A stretch of DNA of 64,000 bases from Chitinophaga pinensis. Lineage in GTDB: Bacteria > Bacteroidota > Bacteroidia > Chitinophagales > CAMDFR01. Positions 19,404-28,793 of the stretch are shown piece after piece. Below the pieces are notes generated by a model. That model was not told where the DNA came from. It searched no databases and worked only from the letters and a program-made list of their open reading frames with translations. How positions within the stretch are numbered: the first letter of the stretch is position 1; every line of letters begins with the position of its first letter. The translations under genes were made by a program, and so were the position numbers. The DNA is taken from contig CAMDFR010000001.1 in the NCBI GenBank assembly GCA_945897725.1, forward strand, positions 124,001-188,000. The letters run 5' to 3'.

Positions 19404-20942
19404 TTATGATTTTTTAGTCAATGAGATACGAGGATCTACAAAACCATATAATATATCGGCAATCAAATTCCCAGCCATAGTAAGAATTGCTGAACACATT
19501 AAAATAGTGAATAGCACTGGATAATTTCTTGATACCACTGACTCGTAGCTGACCCGCCCCATGGCAGGTATAGTGAAAATATATTCGATAATCACGGCAC
19601 CACTGATCATGGCTGGTAGAAAACTAGCAAACATGGTTACAATTGGAATAAGTGAGTTTCTAAAAGCATGTTTCCAAATCACTTTATTAGGAGTTAAACC
19701 CTTAGCAAAAGCTGTTCTTATATAATCTTGGCGTAAGACAGATAACATACTCCCACGCATCATTCGAGAAACAAAAGCAAATGCTCCTAACAACATACAA
19801 AACATGGGTAAAGCTAAGTGATAAGCACGGTCTGTCAACCTTTCCATAAAAGTAAACTCCTCTCCCGTTTTACCAATGCCATGGTCTGGGAAGATATTCA
19901 TCCACTCGGCATAATGACCATTTGTGAAGAATATTATCATCAATGTAGCTATCCAAAATGTTGGTAAAGAATACAAAATAAAATTCACAGAGGTAACAAT
20001 TCTGTCATAAGTAGTACCCTTTTTTACCGCTAAGGATACGCCCATAGGGATGGCAATGAGGTATATCAAAAGAAATTCAAAAAAATTGATAATTAACGTC
20101 AAGCTCATTGATTCCTTAATAATAGAAGAAACCTTTCTACCGTCTTGGTAAGATTTTCCGAAATCACCTCTCAAAAATCCATAACAAGATCTTGATGCGT
20201 CTTCATTCTTACCCACCCATGGCAAGTCACCAAAGATCCATCTATGATATTGGTTTCTCAATCCATAGAATTGAATAGCGGGAATATAATTTTTATTAGG
20301 CGTTGCCTCGTTGATCATTTTATCATAAGCCGCTTGCAATTCCTTAGCCAAGGGTTGCACACTTGACATTGCATAATAACTAACAGGGGCAGAAGCGCTA
20401 TCTCTTTTTACCTCTGATTTAAAATTCACTGCTTCATTGATAGAACGCAAAGATTGATGTATTAGAGTATCATCATAAGAACTGAACAAATTATTGACGC
20501 TTTCTCTCGCTGTTTGTACTCTTGTGAAAGTGGTGTTGTCAATAGTGTCTATAGGTAGATTCAATAATGCAAGTTCAAACTTTTTACCAGTTGCAAAGTA
20601 ATTACTAATCTGAGGCCAGTTTCCATACCTATCAATCAAACGACTTAAGTTGTCTCTTTCTACTGCTCTTCTTATCTTATACAAGGTATCTGGATAGGCT
20701 GCAGAAGTTATTGAAAAATAAAAGGCAGGCAAATTACGCCCTAACTTTTCGCTTAGTTCTAAATATTGCTTTTCACCAGTTTGCTTTTCACTTAATCCAT
20801 TGGTATTACCACTCATCCCTCCTTTCAGCTTTAACTCTACAGGATCTCCTGGCGCCATTTGCCCCAATGAAAAAGTAATGAGCGATATTACAATAAAAGT
20901 AGGAATAAAATATAGAAGACGCTTAATGACGTATTTGAACAT
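19404..20942 (-). CDS. peptide ABC transporter permease, OppB/DppB-like with large insertion
   Basis: 'MFKYVIKRLLYFIPTFIVISLITFSLGQMAPGDPVE' start; 'RQDYIRTAFAKGLTPNKVIWKHAFRNSLIPIVTMF' EAA loop. Confidence 0.9.
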   Translation of the reverse strand: MFKYVIKRLLYFIPTFIVISLITFSLGQMAPGDPVELKLKGGMSGNTNGLSEKQTGEKQYLELSEKLGRNLPAFYFSITSAAYPDTLYKIRRAVERDNLSRLIDRYGNWPQISNYFATGKKFELALLNLPIDTIDNTTFTRVQTARESVNNLFSSYDDTLIHQSLRSINEAVNFKSEVKRDSASAPVSYYAMSSVQPLAKELQAAYDKMINEATPNKNYIPAIQFYGLRNQYHRWIFGDLPWVGKNEDASRSCYGFLRGDFGKSYQDGRKVSSIIKESMSLTLIINFFEFLLIYLIAIPMGVSLAVKKGTTYDRIVTSVNFILYSLPTFWIATLMIIFFTNGHYAEWMNIFPDHGIGKTGEEFTFMERLTDRAYHLALPMFCMLLGAFAFVSRMMRGSMLSVLRQDYIRTAFAKGLTPNKVIWKHAFRNSLIPIVTMFASFLPAMISGAVIIEYIFTIPAMGRVSYESVVSRNYPVLFTILMCSAILTMAGNLIADILYGFVDPRISLTKKS

Positions 20943-20976
20943 CGTGTGTGCTTTAAATTGAAAAAACTATGATTGA

Positions 20977-22782
20977 TTATTTACCGAAGTTTGCGTCCAT
21001 TTTTAATTCCATTTCAACAAAACCAGGTCGAATCAAAGTGGTCATTGCATCTGGGAAACGCTTATGTATGGCAAATCTATTTTTAGAACTTGAGATAAAA
21101 ATATAAGGTTGCGCATCATAAATCATTTGTTGCAAATCTTTATACATCTGATCTCTCTTTGCATCATCTTGCTCATTTCTCAAGGCCTCTATCAAAACAT
21201 CAGATTTTTGATCTCCGAAGCCTGGGAAATTATCACCATCTGTATAAGATCTTGTATGCCATATCTGATTTGGATCTTCCAATCCAGTAACACCTCCCCA
21301 ACTTCCCATGTATAATTCAAAGTTATGTTTTTTTACTTCTTGAATTAAAACGGTAAACTCTTTTGGCGAAGTAGATAACTCACAACCTGCCTTACGGAAA
21401 GATTCTTGAAGGATGGCTGCTACTTGGTCACCGATACCTCCACCAGAACCATATTTAATAGTAAAGTTCAACTCTTCTTTTTTACCATTAATTACTTTGT
21501 CTCTGATACCATTTCCATCACTATCCAACCAACCTGCTTCTGTTAAAAGTGTCTTAGCCTTCTCAACATCATAAAGAATAGGCTTCAGATTGGTGTTGAA
21601 ATATCTCTTTAACGGGCTTATCATCCCCACTTGTCTGACAGCCATATTATATTGTAAGTTCTTAATGATTTGATCAACATCTGTTAGATGAGCCAGCGCT
21701 CTTCTTACTTTAACATCACTCAATTTATTATTTCTCATATTCATGGCGATATACAAGTAGGATAATTGATCCTCTTTATACAATTTATACTTTGCTGTAT
21801 CTTTTTCGCTTTTTTGCAAATCCAAAAAGTCCTTTGCCTTGATAGATTTCAAAATATCAACTTTCTCACCACGAAGTGAAGACAATGCGCCCGCATCATC
21901 TTGGATAATTTCAAAAGTGATTTTGCTTGGAAAAGCATTGAAACCAATAAGTTTAGACGCCAAAGCATCACCCCACCAGTTTTGTTTTTTCTTCAATACA
22001 ATTCTTTGACCTGTTTCATATTTATCCAAAGCATATGGACCGCAACCACTTACCCCTTTTGGATCGCGTGAATGATAGTCACCATTAAAATCATCAGCAA
22101 ATTTTTTCAGTTCCATGTTTCCCTTCAGCTTGTCGGTATTTGCTGGATCATTCAATTCTTTTACCGTGAACTTTGCCATGATTTTAGAAGGATCATACAC
22201 ATATTCTGGAATGATGTTCATACCACTTACTTCTTCAGAAAGCATATATCTTCCTTTACACATCAACGTAAATTTGCGAGGATTGCTTGGATCCATGATA
22301 ATGTCGTCTATAAACTCATAAAAAGGTCTGAATGTCTCACTTTCGCACAATGGATTTTTCAAGGCTTTTAGTGTAAAGGCAACATCCGAAGCCATTACAG
22401 GTGAACCATTATCCCATTTTGCTTCTGGTCTTAATTCATATACAAAAGACATTCCTCCTTTATAAGGTCCATCCTCAATAAGTGTTTTTGTTGGTCTTGA
22501 AACGGCTAACAATGGAACCAATTCTAAAGTCTTTGGGTTTTGACCTAATAGAGACATAAAAATATCAGCTACTGGGAAAGTAGAATAACCACTAGTATAA
22601 GTATAAGGATTTATCTTATCGGCATCGGCTACTTCACGAATAACAATTTCATTGATACCTGCTCTGTCACATTTTACGCCACTACCTGAGTTGGATTTTT
22701 TTCCTCCACCACAAGAACTAATCATGAGCGAGAAAGTAAATAAGGATAAAAGACTACATTTGATAAGATAATTTTTTTTCAT
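20977..22782 (-). CDS. peptide ABC transporter substrate-binding lipoprotein (OppA/DppA-like)
   Basis: Lipobox 'LMISSCGGG'; SBP_bac_5-type 'DNGSPVMASDVAFTLKALKNP', 'KVRRALAHLTDVDQIIKNL'. Confidence 0.9.
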   Translation of the reverse strand: MKKNYLIKCSLLSLFTFSLMISSCGGGKKSNSGSGVKCDRAGINEIVIREVADADKINPYTYTSGYSTFPVADIFMSLLGQNPKTLELVPLLAVSRPTKTLIEDGPYKGGMSFVYELRPEAKWDNGSPVMASDVAFTLKALKNPLCESETFRPFYEFIDDIIMDPSNPRKFTLMCKGRYMLSEEVSGMNIIPEYVYDPSKIMAKFTVKELNDPANTDKLKGNMELKKFADDFNGDYHSRDPKGVSGCGPYALDKYETGQRIVLKKKQNWWGDALASKLIGFNAFPSKITFEIIQDDAGALSSLRGEKVDILKSIKAKDFLDLQKSEKDTAKYKLYKEDQLSYLYIAMNMRNNKLSDVKVRRALAHLTDVDQIIKNLQYNMAVRQVGMISPLKRYFNTNLKPILYDVEKAKTLLTEAGWLDSDGNGIRDKVINGKKEELNFTIKYGSGGGIGDQVAAILQESFRKAGCELSTSPKEFTVLIQEVKKHNFELYMGSWGGVTGLEDPNQIWHTRSYTDGDNFPGFGDQKSDVLIEALRNEQDDAKRDQMYKDLQQMIYDAQPYIFISSSKNRFAIHKRFPDAMTTLIRPGFVEMELKMDANFGK

Positions 22783-22889
22783 TTGGTATAATTGTTGTCT
22801 ATTAATAAATCGATTGCCAAAGATATATTTTATTCCACGATTAACAAAAAGTTAAAATTGGTGTTATCATACTATAACAAACCCCCTTT

Positions 22890-23801
22890 ATGAATCAAAA
22901 AACAGTCCTTGTCACAGGCGCATCGGGTATGGTGGCCAGCAAATTAATTGATCTTCTCCTTCAAAAAGGATATCGAGTGAATACGCTTAGTCGAAAACCC
23001 AATCAACGCAAAGATGTTCAATCTTTTTTATGGAATTTAGATAGTAAATATATTGATGAACAAGCCATTTTAAGTGCAAATTTCATTATACATTTAGCTG
23101 GCGAAAGCGTCGCTGCAGAAAGATGGACACTGTCGAGAAAAAAGAAAATCTTGGATAGTAGAATCGACAGTACAAAACTGCTGATGTCTGTTTTAAAAAA
23201 ACATAAGCATTGCTTAGATGGCTATATTGGTGCCTCCGCCATTGGGTTCTATGGTGATAGAGGAACAGAAGCATTGACCGAAACTTCTGTAGCTAAAAAA
23301 TGCTTCCTTTCTGATGTTTGTATAGAATGGGAGCAAGCGCATCAACAAATAAGCGATTACACGAAAAGACTAGTCATATTTAGAATTGGTGTTGTTTTAG
23401 ATAAAAATGAAGGCGCCTTGAAGGAAATGATGAAAGCCTTTCCACTGTCACTCAATTATCTTGGAGATGGCAAACAATCCACCTCCTTTATTGCATTAGA
23501 CGACTTGGCAAAAATGTTGGTCTTCAGTGTGGAGGATAGCAAGATAAATGGAATATATAATGCTGTAGGACCAGAAGTACTTTCCAACAAACAACTCATC
23601 AGCACCCTTTCAAGATTTAAAAAACCCCTCTTGCCTATTACTTCAGTTCCAGCATTCATTTTGAAGGCAATCATGGGCGAGGCAGCGGTTATTGCCCTGT
23701 ATAGTCAAAATTGTTCCGCTGAAAAGATACTGAACACCGGCTTTGTATTTGACTTCCCTAATTTGGATCTTGTTTTTCAACATTTATTTAAGAAGAGCTA
23801 G
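22890..23801 (+). CDS. TIGR01777-type NAD-dependent epimerase family protein
   Basis: 'VLVTGASGMVASKLIDLLLQKGYRVNTLSRKP', 'IIHLAGESVAAERWTLSRKKKILDSRIDSTKLL', 'SAIGFYGDRG'. Confidence 0.9.
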   Translation: MNQKTVLVTGASGMVASKLIDLLLQKGYRVNTLSRKPNQRKDVQSFLWNLDSKYIDEQAILSANFIIHLAGESVAAERWTLSRKKKILDSRIDSTKLLMSVLKKHKHCLDGYIGASAIGFYGDRGTEALTETSVAKKCFLSDVCIEWEQAHQQISDYTKRLVIFRIGVVLDKNEGALKEMMKAFPLSLNYLGDGKQSTSFIALDDLAKMLVFSVEDSKINGIYNAVGPEVLSNKQLISTLSRFKKPLLPITSVPAFILKAIMGEAAVIALYSQNCSAEKILNTGFVFDFPNLDLVFQHLFKKS

Positions 23802-23870
23802 TTTGCTATCATATAGAATTCCATTAATTTATAACCATTTTAAATCAGGGATGCGTATTTTTGTGACCTC

Positions 23871-24440
23871 ATGATCAAACATCGATTCTTTCTTCTTTTT
23901 ATGATGATTCCCTTTTTAAGTATTGGGTTGTCTAGTTGTGTAAATGACTTAAAAAAAATAGATGAGGTGGCTTCTCTTAAAGATATTGGGGTTGAACTAG
24001 GTAAGAACGTTGAGGTGGTGGTAAGCAATAATGGAATCATGCGCGTGAAAATCATTGCCACAGAAACCAAAAGACATATGGAAGGAACACCCTATACAGA
24101 GTTTCCAAGAGGGATTAAGGCATACACCTACAATGCAGCTTCAGAAATTGAAAGTTCAATGACAGCTAAATATGCCACTATTATAGAACATGGAGGAAAG
24201 ATTGAAACCATGAATGCCAAAAATGATGTGGTAGTAGTCAATCTAAAAGGCGAAAAATTAAACACGGAAGAGTTGATGTGGAAACAAGCAGAAAAAAAAA
24301 TCTATGCCACTGGCTTTGTAAGAATCACCACTCCAGATGAAATTATTTATGGAAACGGTTTGGAGGCTAAAGAAGATTTTAGTGAGTATACTATTAAAAA
24401 AGTGACTGGTACAGTGAAAATCAAAAACGATGATTTATAA
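23871..24440 (+). CDS. lptC: LPS export ABC transporter periplasmic protein LptC
   Basis: Lipoprotein start 'IGLSSCVNDLKKIDE'; LptC-like 'YPRGIKAYTYNAASEIESSMTAKYATIIEHGGKIETMNAKNDVVVVNLKGEKLNTEELMWKQAEKKIYATGFVRITTPDEIIYGNGLEAKEDFSEYTIKKVTG' pattern. Confidence 0.85.
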   Translation: MIKHRFFLLFMMIPFLSIGLSSCVNDLKKIDEVASLKDIGVELGKNVEVVVSNNGIMRVKIIATETKRHMEGTPYTEFPRGIKAYTYNAASEIESSMTAKYATIIEHGGKIETMNAKNDVVVVNLKGEKLNTEELMWKQAEKKIYATGFVRITTPDEIIYGNGLEAKEDFSEYTIKKVTGTVKIKNDDL

Positions 24441-24481
24441 GACCAAGCATACATTTTCAACCAATTTAATTTGAATAATTA

Positions 24482-24739
24482 ATGAAATTTCTAAAGTATT
24501 TCGAAACCTTATGGAAGGTGGCTATCGCCCTTTCGCTCTTCACCGCCGTGTTCAATATTTTTCGCTACAAAACATTCGATTATCATGTTTTTTTACCCAT
24601 CGTTTGTGCCATCATGAGTTTTGTACTTTGGAGAAATTTACAAGGACAGCGACAGTTTATGGAGAAAATGAGACAACGTAGAGAGGAGGATGAAGCCAAC
24701 AAAAACAAGGAAGAAGAGCCGAACGATAGTGAACAATAA
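24482..24739 (+). CDS. small membrane protein, hypothetical
   Basis: Two TM segments, charged C-terminus; follows lptC. Confidence 0.6.
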   Translation: MKFLKYFETLWKVAIALSLFTAVFNIFRYKTFDYHVFLPIVCAIMSFVLWRNLQGQRQFMEKMRQRREEDEANKNKEEEPNDSEQ

Positions 24740-24839
24740 GCTTATGAAAACTAGTTCTTTGATTCCTTTCCTTTTATCAACAAGAACAAGATTTACGCTT
24801 AAATTATCTTATTCTTTGTAAATTTGATTTCAATTCAAC

Positions 24840-26117
24840 ATGGATATTCTTGCCCTCATTATCATTCTTGCTTTTATCGCCTTCTTTTCGGGCATAGAAA
24901 TAGCATTCCTTTCTGCCAATAAATTAAGAATTGAGTTGGATAAAAACAAAGGAACCACCTCAGGTAAAATTCTTTCTAAGTTTAACGAAAATAGGCATCA
25001 ATTTATCAGCACTATGTTGGTAGGATTGAATATTTGCGTGATTCTTTTCGGAAATATTATGGCGAATTTATTGATTCCCGCAAACTATAGTTTTCTGCCA
25101 AAAGGGAATTTTGTATTGCTGCTGAGTCAAACGATTATTACTACATTGATTGTTTTATTTCTAGGAGAGTTCTTTCCAAAAGCACTGTTTCGTATCAATC
25201 CCGACAAAATTTTGTCCTTTTTTGCCATACCACTGAAAGTCATAGAGGCAATCTTATATCCGTTAACAGCCATTTTAGTTGGGACATCACGTTTCTTTAT
25301 GAAGACTTTTTTAAAGAGCGATATCACCGAGCATAAAGAAGAATTCGGCGCCATAGACTTGGAATATCTCATTAAAGAAGTGTCCAATAGTGCAGATAAA
25401 AAGGGAGAAATTGAAGAAGTGAAAGAAATTGATGCGCACATTTTTGAGAAAGCACTTTACTTAAAAGATGTGAAGGTGAGAGAATGTATGGTTCATAGAA
25501 TGAAGGTGGAATATGTAAAAAGCGATGCTTCTATTGAAGAGCTGCGAAGAAAATTCATTGACACACAACATTCGAGAATATTGATTTGTGGAGAATCTAT
25601 TGACCACATTATTGGATACATCCACCATCAAGAATTATTCAAAAGTCCGAAAGAAATTCAACAAATCATTCGACCGATTTTGAATATCACTGAAACCATG
25701 ACCGCTCGTGATTTGCTCTATACCTTCATTCGAGAAAATAAAAACATCGCATGTGTGATTGACGAATATGGTGGAACTGCTGGTATTATTACCTTAGAAG
25801 ACTTGATGGAAGAAATTTTTGGAGAAATAAATGATGAGCATGATGATGATGATAGCACAGAAAAAAAACTAAATGACGGCAGTTTTATCTTAGCGGGAGA
25901 CCTTGAAATTGACTTACTAAACGAGAAGTATGATTTAGGTTTGCCAGAAAGCGAAGACTATGAAACGCTCAATGGATATATTATTCACGCTCATGAATCC
26001 ATTCCTGATACCAATCAAGAAATCACCATAGGAAATCATATTTTCAAAATTTTGAATGCCGAAGACAATAAAATTAACCTGGTCATGTTGATGCCAATAA
26101 AAGAAGATAATTCATAA
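24840..26117 (+). CDS. hemolysin family / CNNM-CBS-CorC_HlyC domain protein
   Basis: N-term CNNM TM domain, CBS 'VRECMVHRMKVEYVK...', 'VIDEYGGTAGIITLEDLMEEIFGEINDEHDDDD'. Confidence 0.92.
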   Translation: MDILALIIILAFIAFFSGIEIAFLSANKLRIELDKNKGTTSGKILSKFNENRHQFISTMLVGLNICVILFGNIMANLLIPANYSFLPKGNFVLLLSQTIITTLIVLFLGEFFPKALFRINPDKILSFFAIPLKVIEAILYPLTAILVGTSRFFMKTFLKSDITEHKEEFGAIDLEYLIKEVSNSADKKGEIEEVKEIDAHIFEKALYLKDVKVRECMVHRMKVEYVKSDASIEELRRKFIDTQHSRILICGESIDHIIGYIHHQELFKSPKEIQQIIRPILNITETMTARDLLYTFIRENKNIACVIDEYGGTAGIITLEDLMEEIFGEINDEHDDDDSTEKKLNDGSFILAGDLEIDLLNEKYDLGLPESEDYETLNGYIIHAHESIPDTNQEITIGNHIFKILNAEDNKINLVMLMPIKEDNS

Positions 26118-26127
26118 ACCTCAAGAT

Positions 26128-27084
26128 ATGCTAGCAAATTATAAAGAACAAAATCAAAAAGACACTCGATCTGGATTTGGAGAAGGAATGACCGAACTAG
26201 GTCGTAGCAATGAAGCTGTAGTGGCACTTTGTGCAGACCTTACAGGCTCTTTAAAACTAGAAGAGTTTGAAAAAGAATTTCCTGATAGATTTATCCAATG
26301 CGGCATTGCAGAAGCAAATATGATTGGTATGGCTGCAGGTTTAACCATAGGAGGAAAAATTCCATTTGCCACTACTTTTGCAAATTTTGGAACAGGCAGA
26401 GTCTATGATCAAATTCGCCAATCTGTGGCATACTCAGACAAAAACGTAAAAATCTGTTGCAGTCATGCAGGCCTTACATTAGGAGAAGATGGTGCCACCC
26501 ACCAAATTCTTGAGGACATTGGATTAATGCAAATGCTTCCAGGCTTAACCGTTATCAATCCTTGTGATTTCAATCAAACAAAGGCGGCAACCAAAGCCAT
26601 TGCAGATTATAAAGGTCCTGTTTATCTTCGTTTCGGGAGACCCAAATGGCCAAATTTCACACCTATCGATCAAACATTTGAAGTAGGGAAAGCGATTCAT
26701 ATGCAAGAGGGAACAGACGTAACCATTTTTGCAACAGGGCACATGGTTTGGAAAAGTATAGAAGCATGCCATATTCTGATTGAAAAAGGATATGCTCCTG
26801 AACTCATCAATATTCATACGATTAAACCTTTGGATGCAGCAGCAGTCTTAAAATCTGTAGCTAAAACAAAGTGTGTGGTGACGGCGGAAGAGCATCAGCA
26901 ATTAGGTGGATTAGGTTCTACAATTTCACAATTACTTGCGCAGCATCAGCCTTGTCCGATGGAATTTGTGGCAGTGCAAGATAGCTTTGGAGAGAGTGGT
27001 ACACCAGACCAATTACTTGCTAAATATGGTTTGGATACAGTGAATATTGTTGAAGCAGCACTCAAAGTCATTGGCAGAAAATAA
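26128..27084 (+). CDS. transketolase C-terminal subunit (TPP-Pyr + C domains)
   Basis: 'DTRSGFGEGMTELGRSNEAVVALCADLTGSLKLEEFEKEFPDRFIQCGIAEANMIGMAAGL', 'GLTLGEDGATHQILEDIGLM'. Confidence 0.92.
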   Translation: MLANYKEQNQKDTRSGFGEGMTELGRSNEAVVALCADLTGSLKLEEFEKEFPDRFIQCGIAEANMIGMAAGLTIGGKIPFATTFANFGTGRVYDQIRQSVAYSDKNVKICCSHAGLTLGEDGATHQILEDIGLMQMLPGLTVINPCDFNQTKAATKAIADYKGPVYLRFGRPKWPNFTPIDQTFEVGKAIHMQEGTDVTIFATGHMVWKSIEACHILIEKGYAPELINIHTIKPLDAAAVLKSVAKTKCVVTAEEHQQLGGLGSTISQLLAQHQPCPMEFVAVQDSFGESGTPDQLLAKYGLDTVNIVEAALKVIGRK

Positions 27085-27166
27085 GTAGAGAGGCCCTTTT
27101 GTTGTAGCGATATTTATTTACGATTGAATAGAATAAAAGCAGCTCTATTGACGTTCAAAGAAGCTT

Positions 27167-27721
27167 ATGACAGATAAGGAAATCTTAGATTTATTTCAGA
27201 TACCAACAAAATCAGAACAGGCCTTTAATTTGTTGCTTAAAAGATATCAGCAAAAACTGTATTTTTTGGTACGTAGAATGGTCCTAAGCCATGATGATGC
27301 AGACGACATTATGCAGAACGTATGGATTAAAATCTGGAAAAATCTCGCAAATTTCAAACAAGAATCTCAACTCTATACTTGGCTCTATCGTATTGCCTCG
27401 AATGAAACATTTACTTTTTTAGAAGAGAAGAAAAAAAAGGCAACCACTAGATTTGAAAGCCACAATGAGGAGAATGAAATTTTTGACTCCTCCATACTTT
27501 TAAAGGCAGATGCCTATTTTGATGGTGACGAAATTCAATTAAAGTTAGAACAAGCCATTCAACAGCTTCCTGATAAACAGAAAATGGTTTTTCAGTTAAA
27601 ATATTACGAAGAAATGAAGTATGAAGAGATGTCAGAAATACTGGGCACTTCTGTGGGTGCGCTCAAAGCATCCTATCATCATGCCATTAAAAAAATAGAA
27701 GTATTTTTAAAAACAGATTAA
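27167..27721 (+). CDS. RNA polymerase sigma factor, ECF
   Basis: 'SHDDADDIMQNVWIKIWKNLANFKQESQLYTWLYRIASNETFTFLE' and 'LPDKQKMVFQLKYYEEMKYEEMSEILGTSVGALKASYHHAIKKIE'. Confidence 0.93.
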   Translation: MTDKEILDLFQIPTKSEQAFNLLLKRYQQKLYFLVRRMVLSHDDADDIMQNVWIKIWKNLANFKQESQLYTWLYRIASNETFTFLEEKKKKATTRFESHNEENEIFDSSILLKADAYFDGDEIQLKLEQAIQQLPDKQKMVFQLKYYEEMKYEEMSEILGTSVGALKASYHHAIKKIEVFLKTD

Positions 27722-27752
27722 ACCATTTGCTCGAAAAAGCATCTAACATAAT

Positions 27753-28235
27753 ATGGACAGCAACGAAGAAAATAAAATACAGGAAGTAGAACTAAGTCCC
27801 ATGCTAAAAGGACTAAGGAAAAAAAATCCTTATAAGGTTCCTGATGCTTATTTTAGCAAATTTGAAGATGAGGTGATGATGAAAATCTCAACTTCATCTC
27901 ATGGCAAACGCATCTCCATTCAGACCTATTTTAAAGTGGCTATGAGCATTGCTGCAACTATAGTTATTTGCTTCTCTGTTTATCATTTTGTGATGCCTAA
28001 AACGGCAAACAGTATGACTGCCGTGGAATTAAAATCAGCACTAAAAACGCTGCCAGAAGCGGAGCTAAATCAATACCTCATGCAGAATGCGAATGGTTTA
28101 AATGAAGACATACTTGCCCAAACATTAGACTTTGATAAAAATATTTATAAAATGGAATTAAACAGTGCAGATTCTACAATCGTTGAAGCATATATCAATG
28201 AAGTAGACGACGCCTACATTCTAGAACAAAATTAA
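27753..28235 (+). CDS. single-TM protein, putative anti-sigma factor
   Basis: Cytosolic N-term with 'NPYKVPDAYFSKFEDEVMMKI', one TM; follows sigma gene by 31 bp. Confidence 0.5.
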   Translation: MDSNEENKIQEVELSPMLKGLRKKNPYKVPDAYFSKFEDEVMMKISTSSHGKRISIQTYFKVAMSIAATIVICFSVYHFVMPKTANSMTAVELKSALKTLPEAELNQYLMQNANGLNEDILAQTLDFDKNIYKMELNSADSTIVEAYINEVDDAYILEQN

Positions 28236-28239
28236 AAAC

Positions 28240-28686
28240 ATGAAAAAATTAGTATTGCCATCATTGCTTATCCTATTCCTAGCTTTTAACAGCTCAAATC
28301 TATTAGCACAAGACAATTCAACCCCTGCCGAAAAAAAGGCTAAAATAGAAGCATGGCACACGGCATATCTCACCACCGAAATGAAGCTAACCAGTGAGGA
28401 ATCGCAAAAGTTTTGGCCCATTTACACAGCCTATAAAGCGGAACTAGATCTTTTAGAAAGACCTAGGAAAAGTATTGGCAAAACCATCGATCAAATGACG
28501 GACAGCGAATTGAAACAGTTAATATATAAAGAACTAGACAATGAACTAGCACGCGCCAATATTGATAGAAAATATGTAGAAAAATTCTTGGCCATATTAG
28601 CTCCCATCAAAATTGTTCGCATGAAAAAAGCAGAAAAAGACTTTAAAAGAATGGTTCTTGAGCAATGGAGAGATAATCACAAATAA
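28240..28686 (+). CDS. periplasmic Spy/CpxP-like helical protein
   Basis: Signal peptide then 'TTEMKLTSEESQKFWPIYTAYKAELDLL...'; helical and charged. Confidence 0.55.
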   Translation: MKKLVLPSLLILFLAFNSSNLLAQDNSTPAEKKAKIEAWHTAYLTTEMKLTSEESQKFWPIYTAYKAELDLLERPRKSIGKTIDQMTDSELKQLIYKELDNELARANIDRKYVEKFLAILAPIKIVRMKKAEKDFKRMVLEQWRDNHK

Positions 28687-28793
28687 CTCAGAAGAGGAAC
28701 ATTATGCTCATTTGGACGCAGGATAGTATTGGCGTCATACCCAAACGAAGGTTTTCTGAATTAGAAAATCGATTAGATGTTTAAACACCTATA

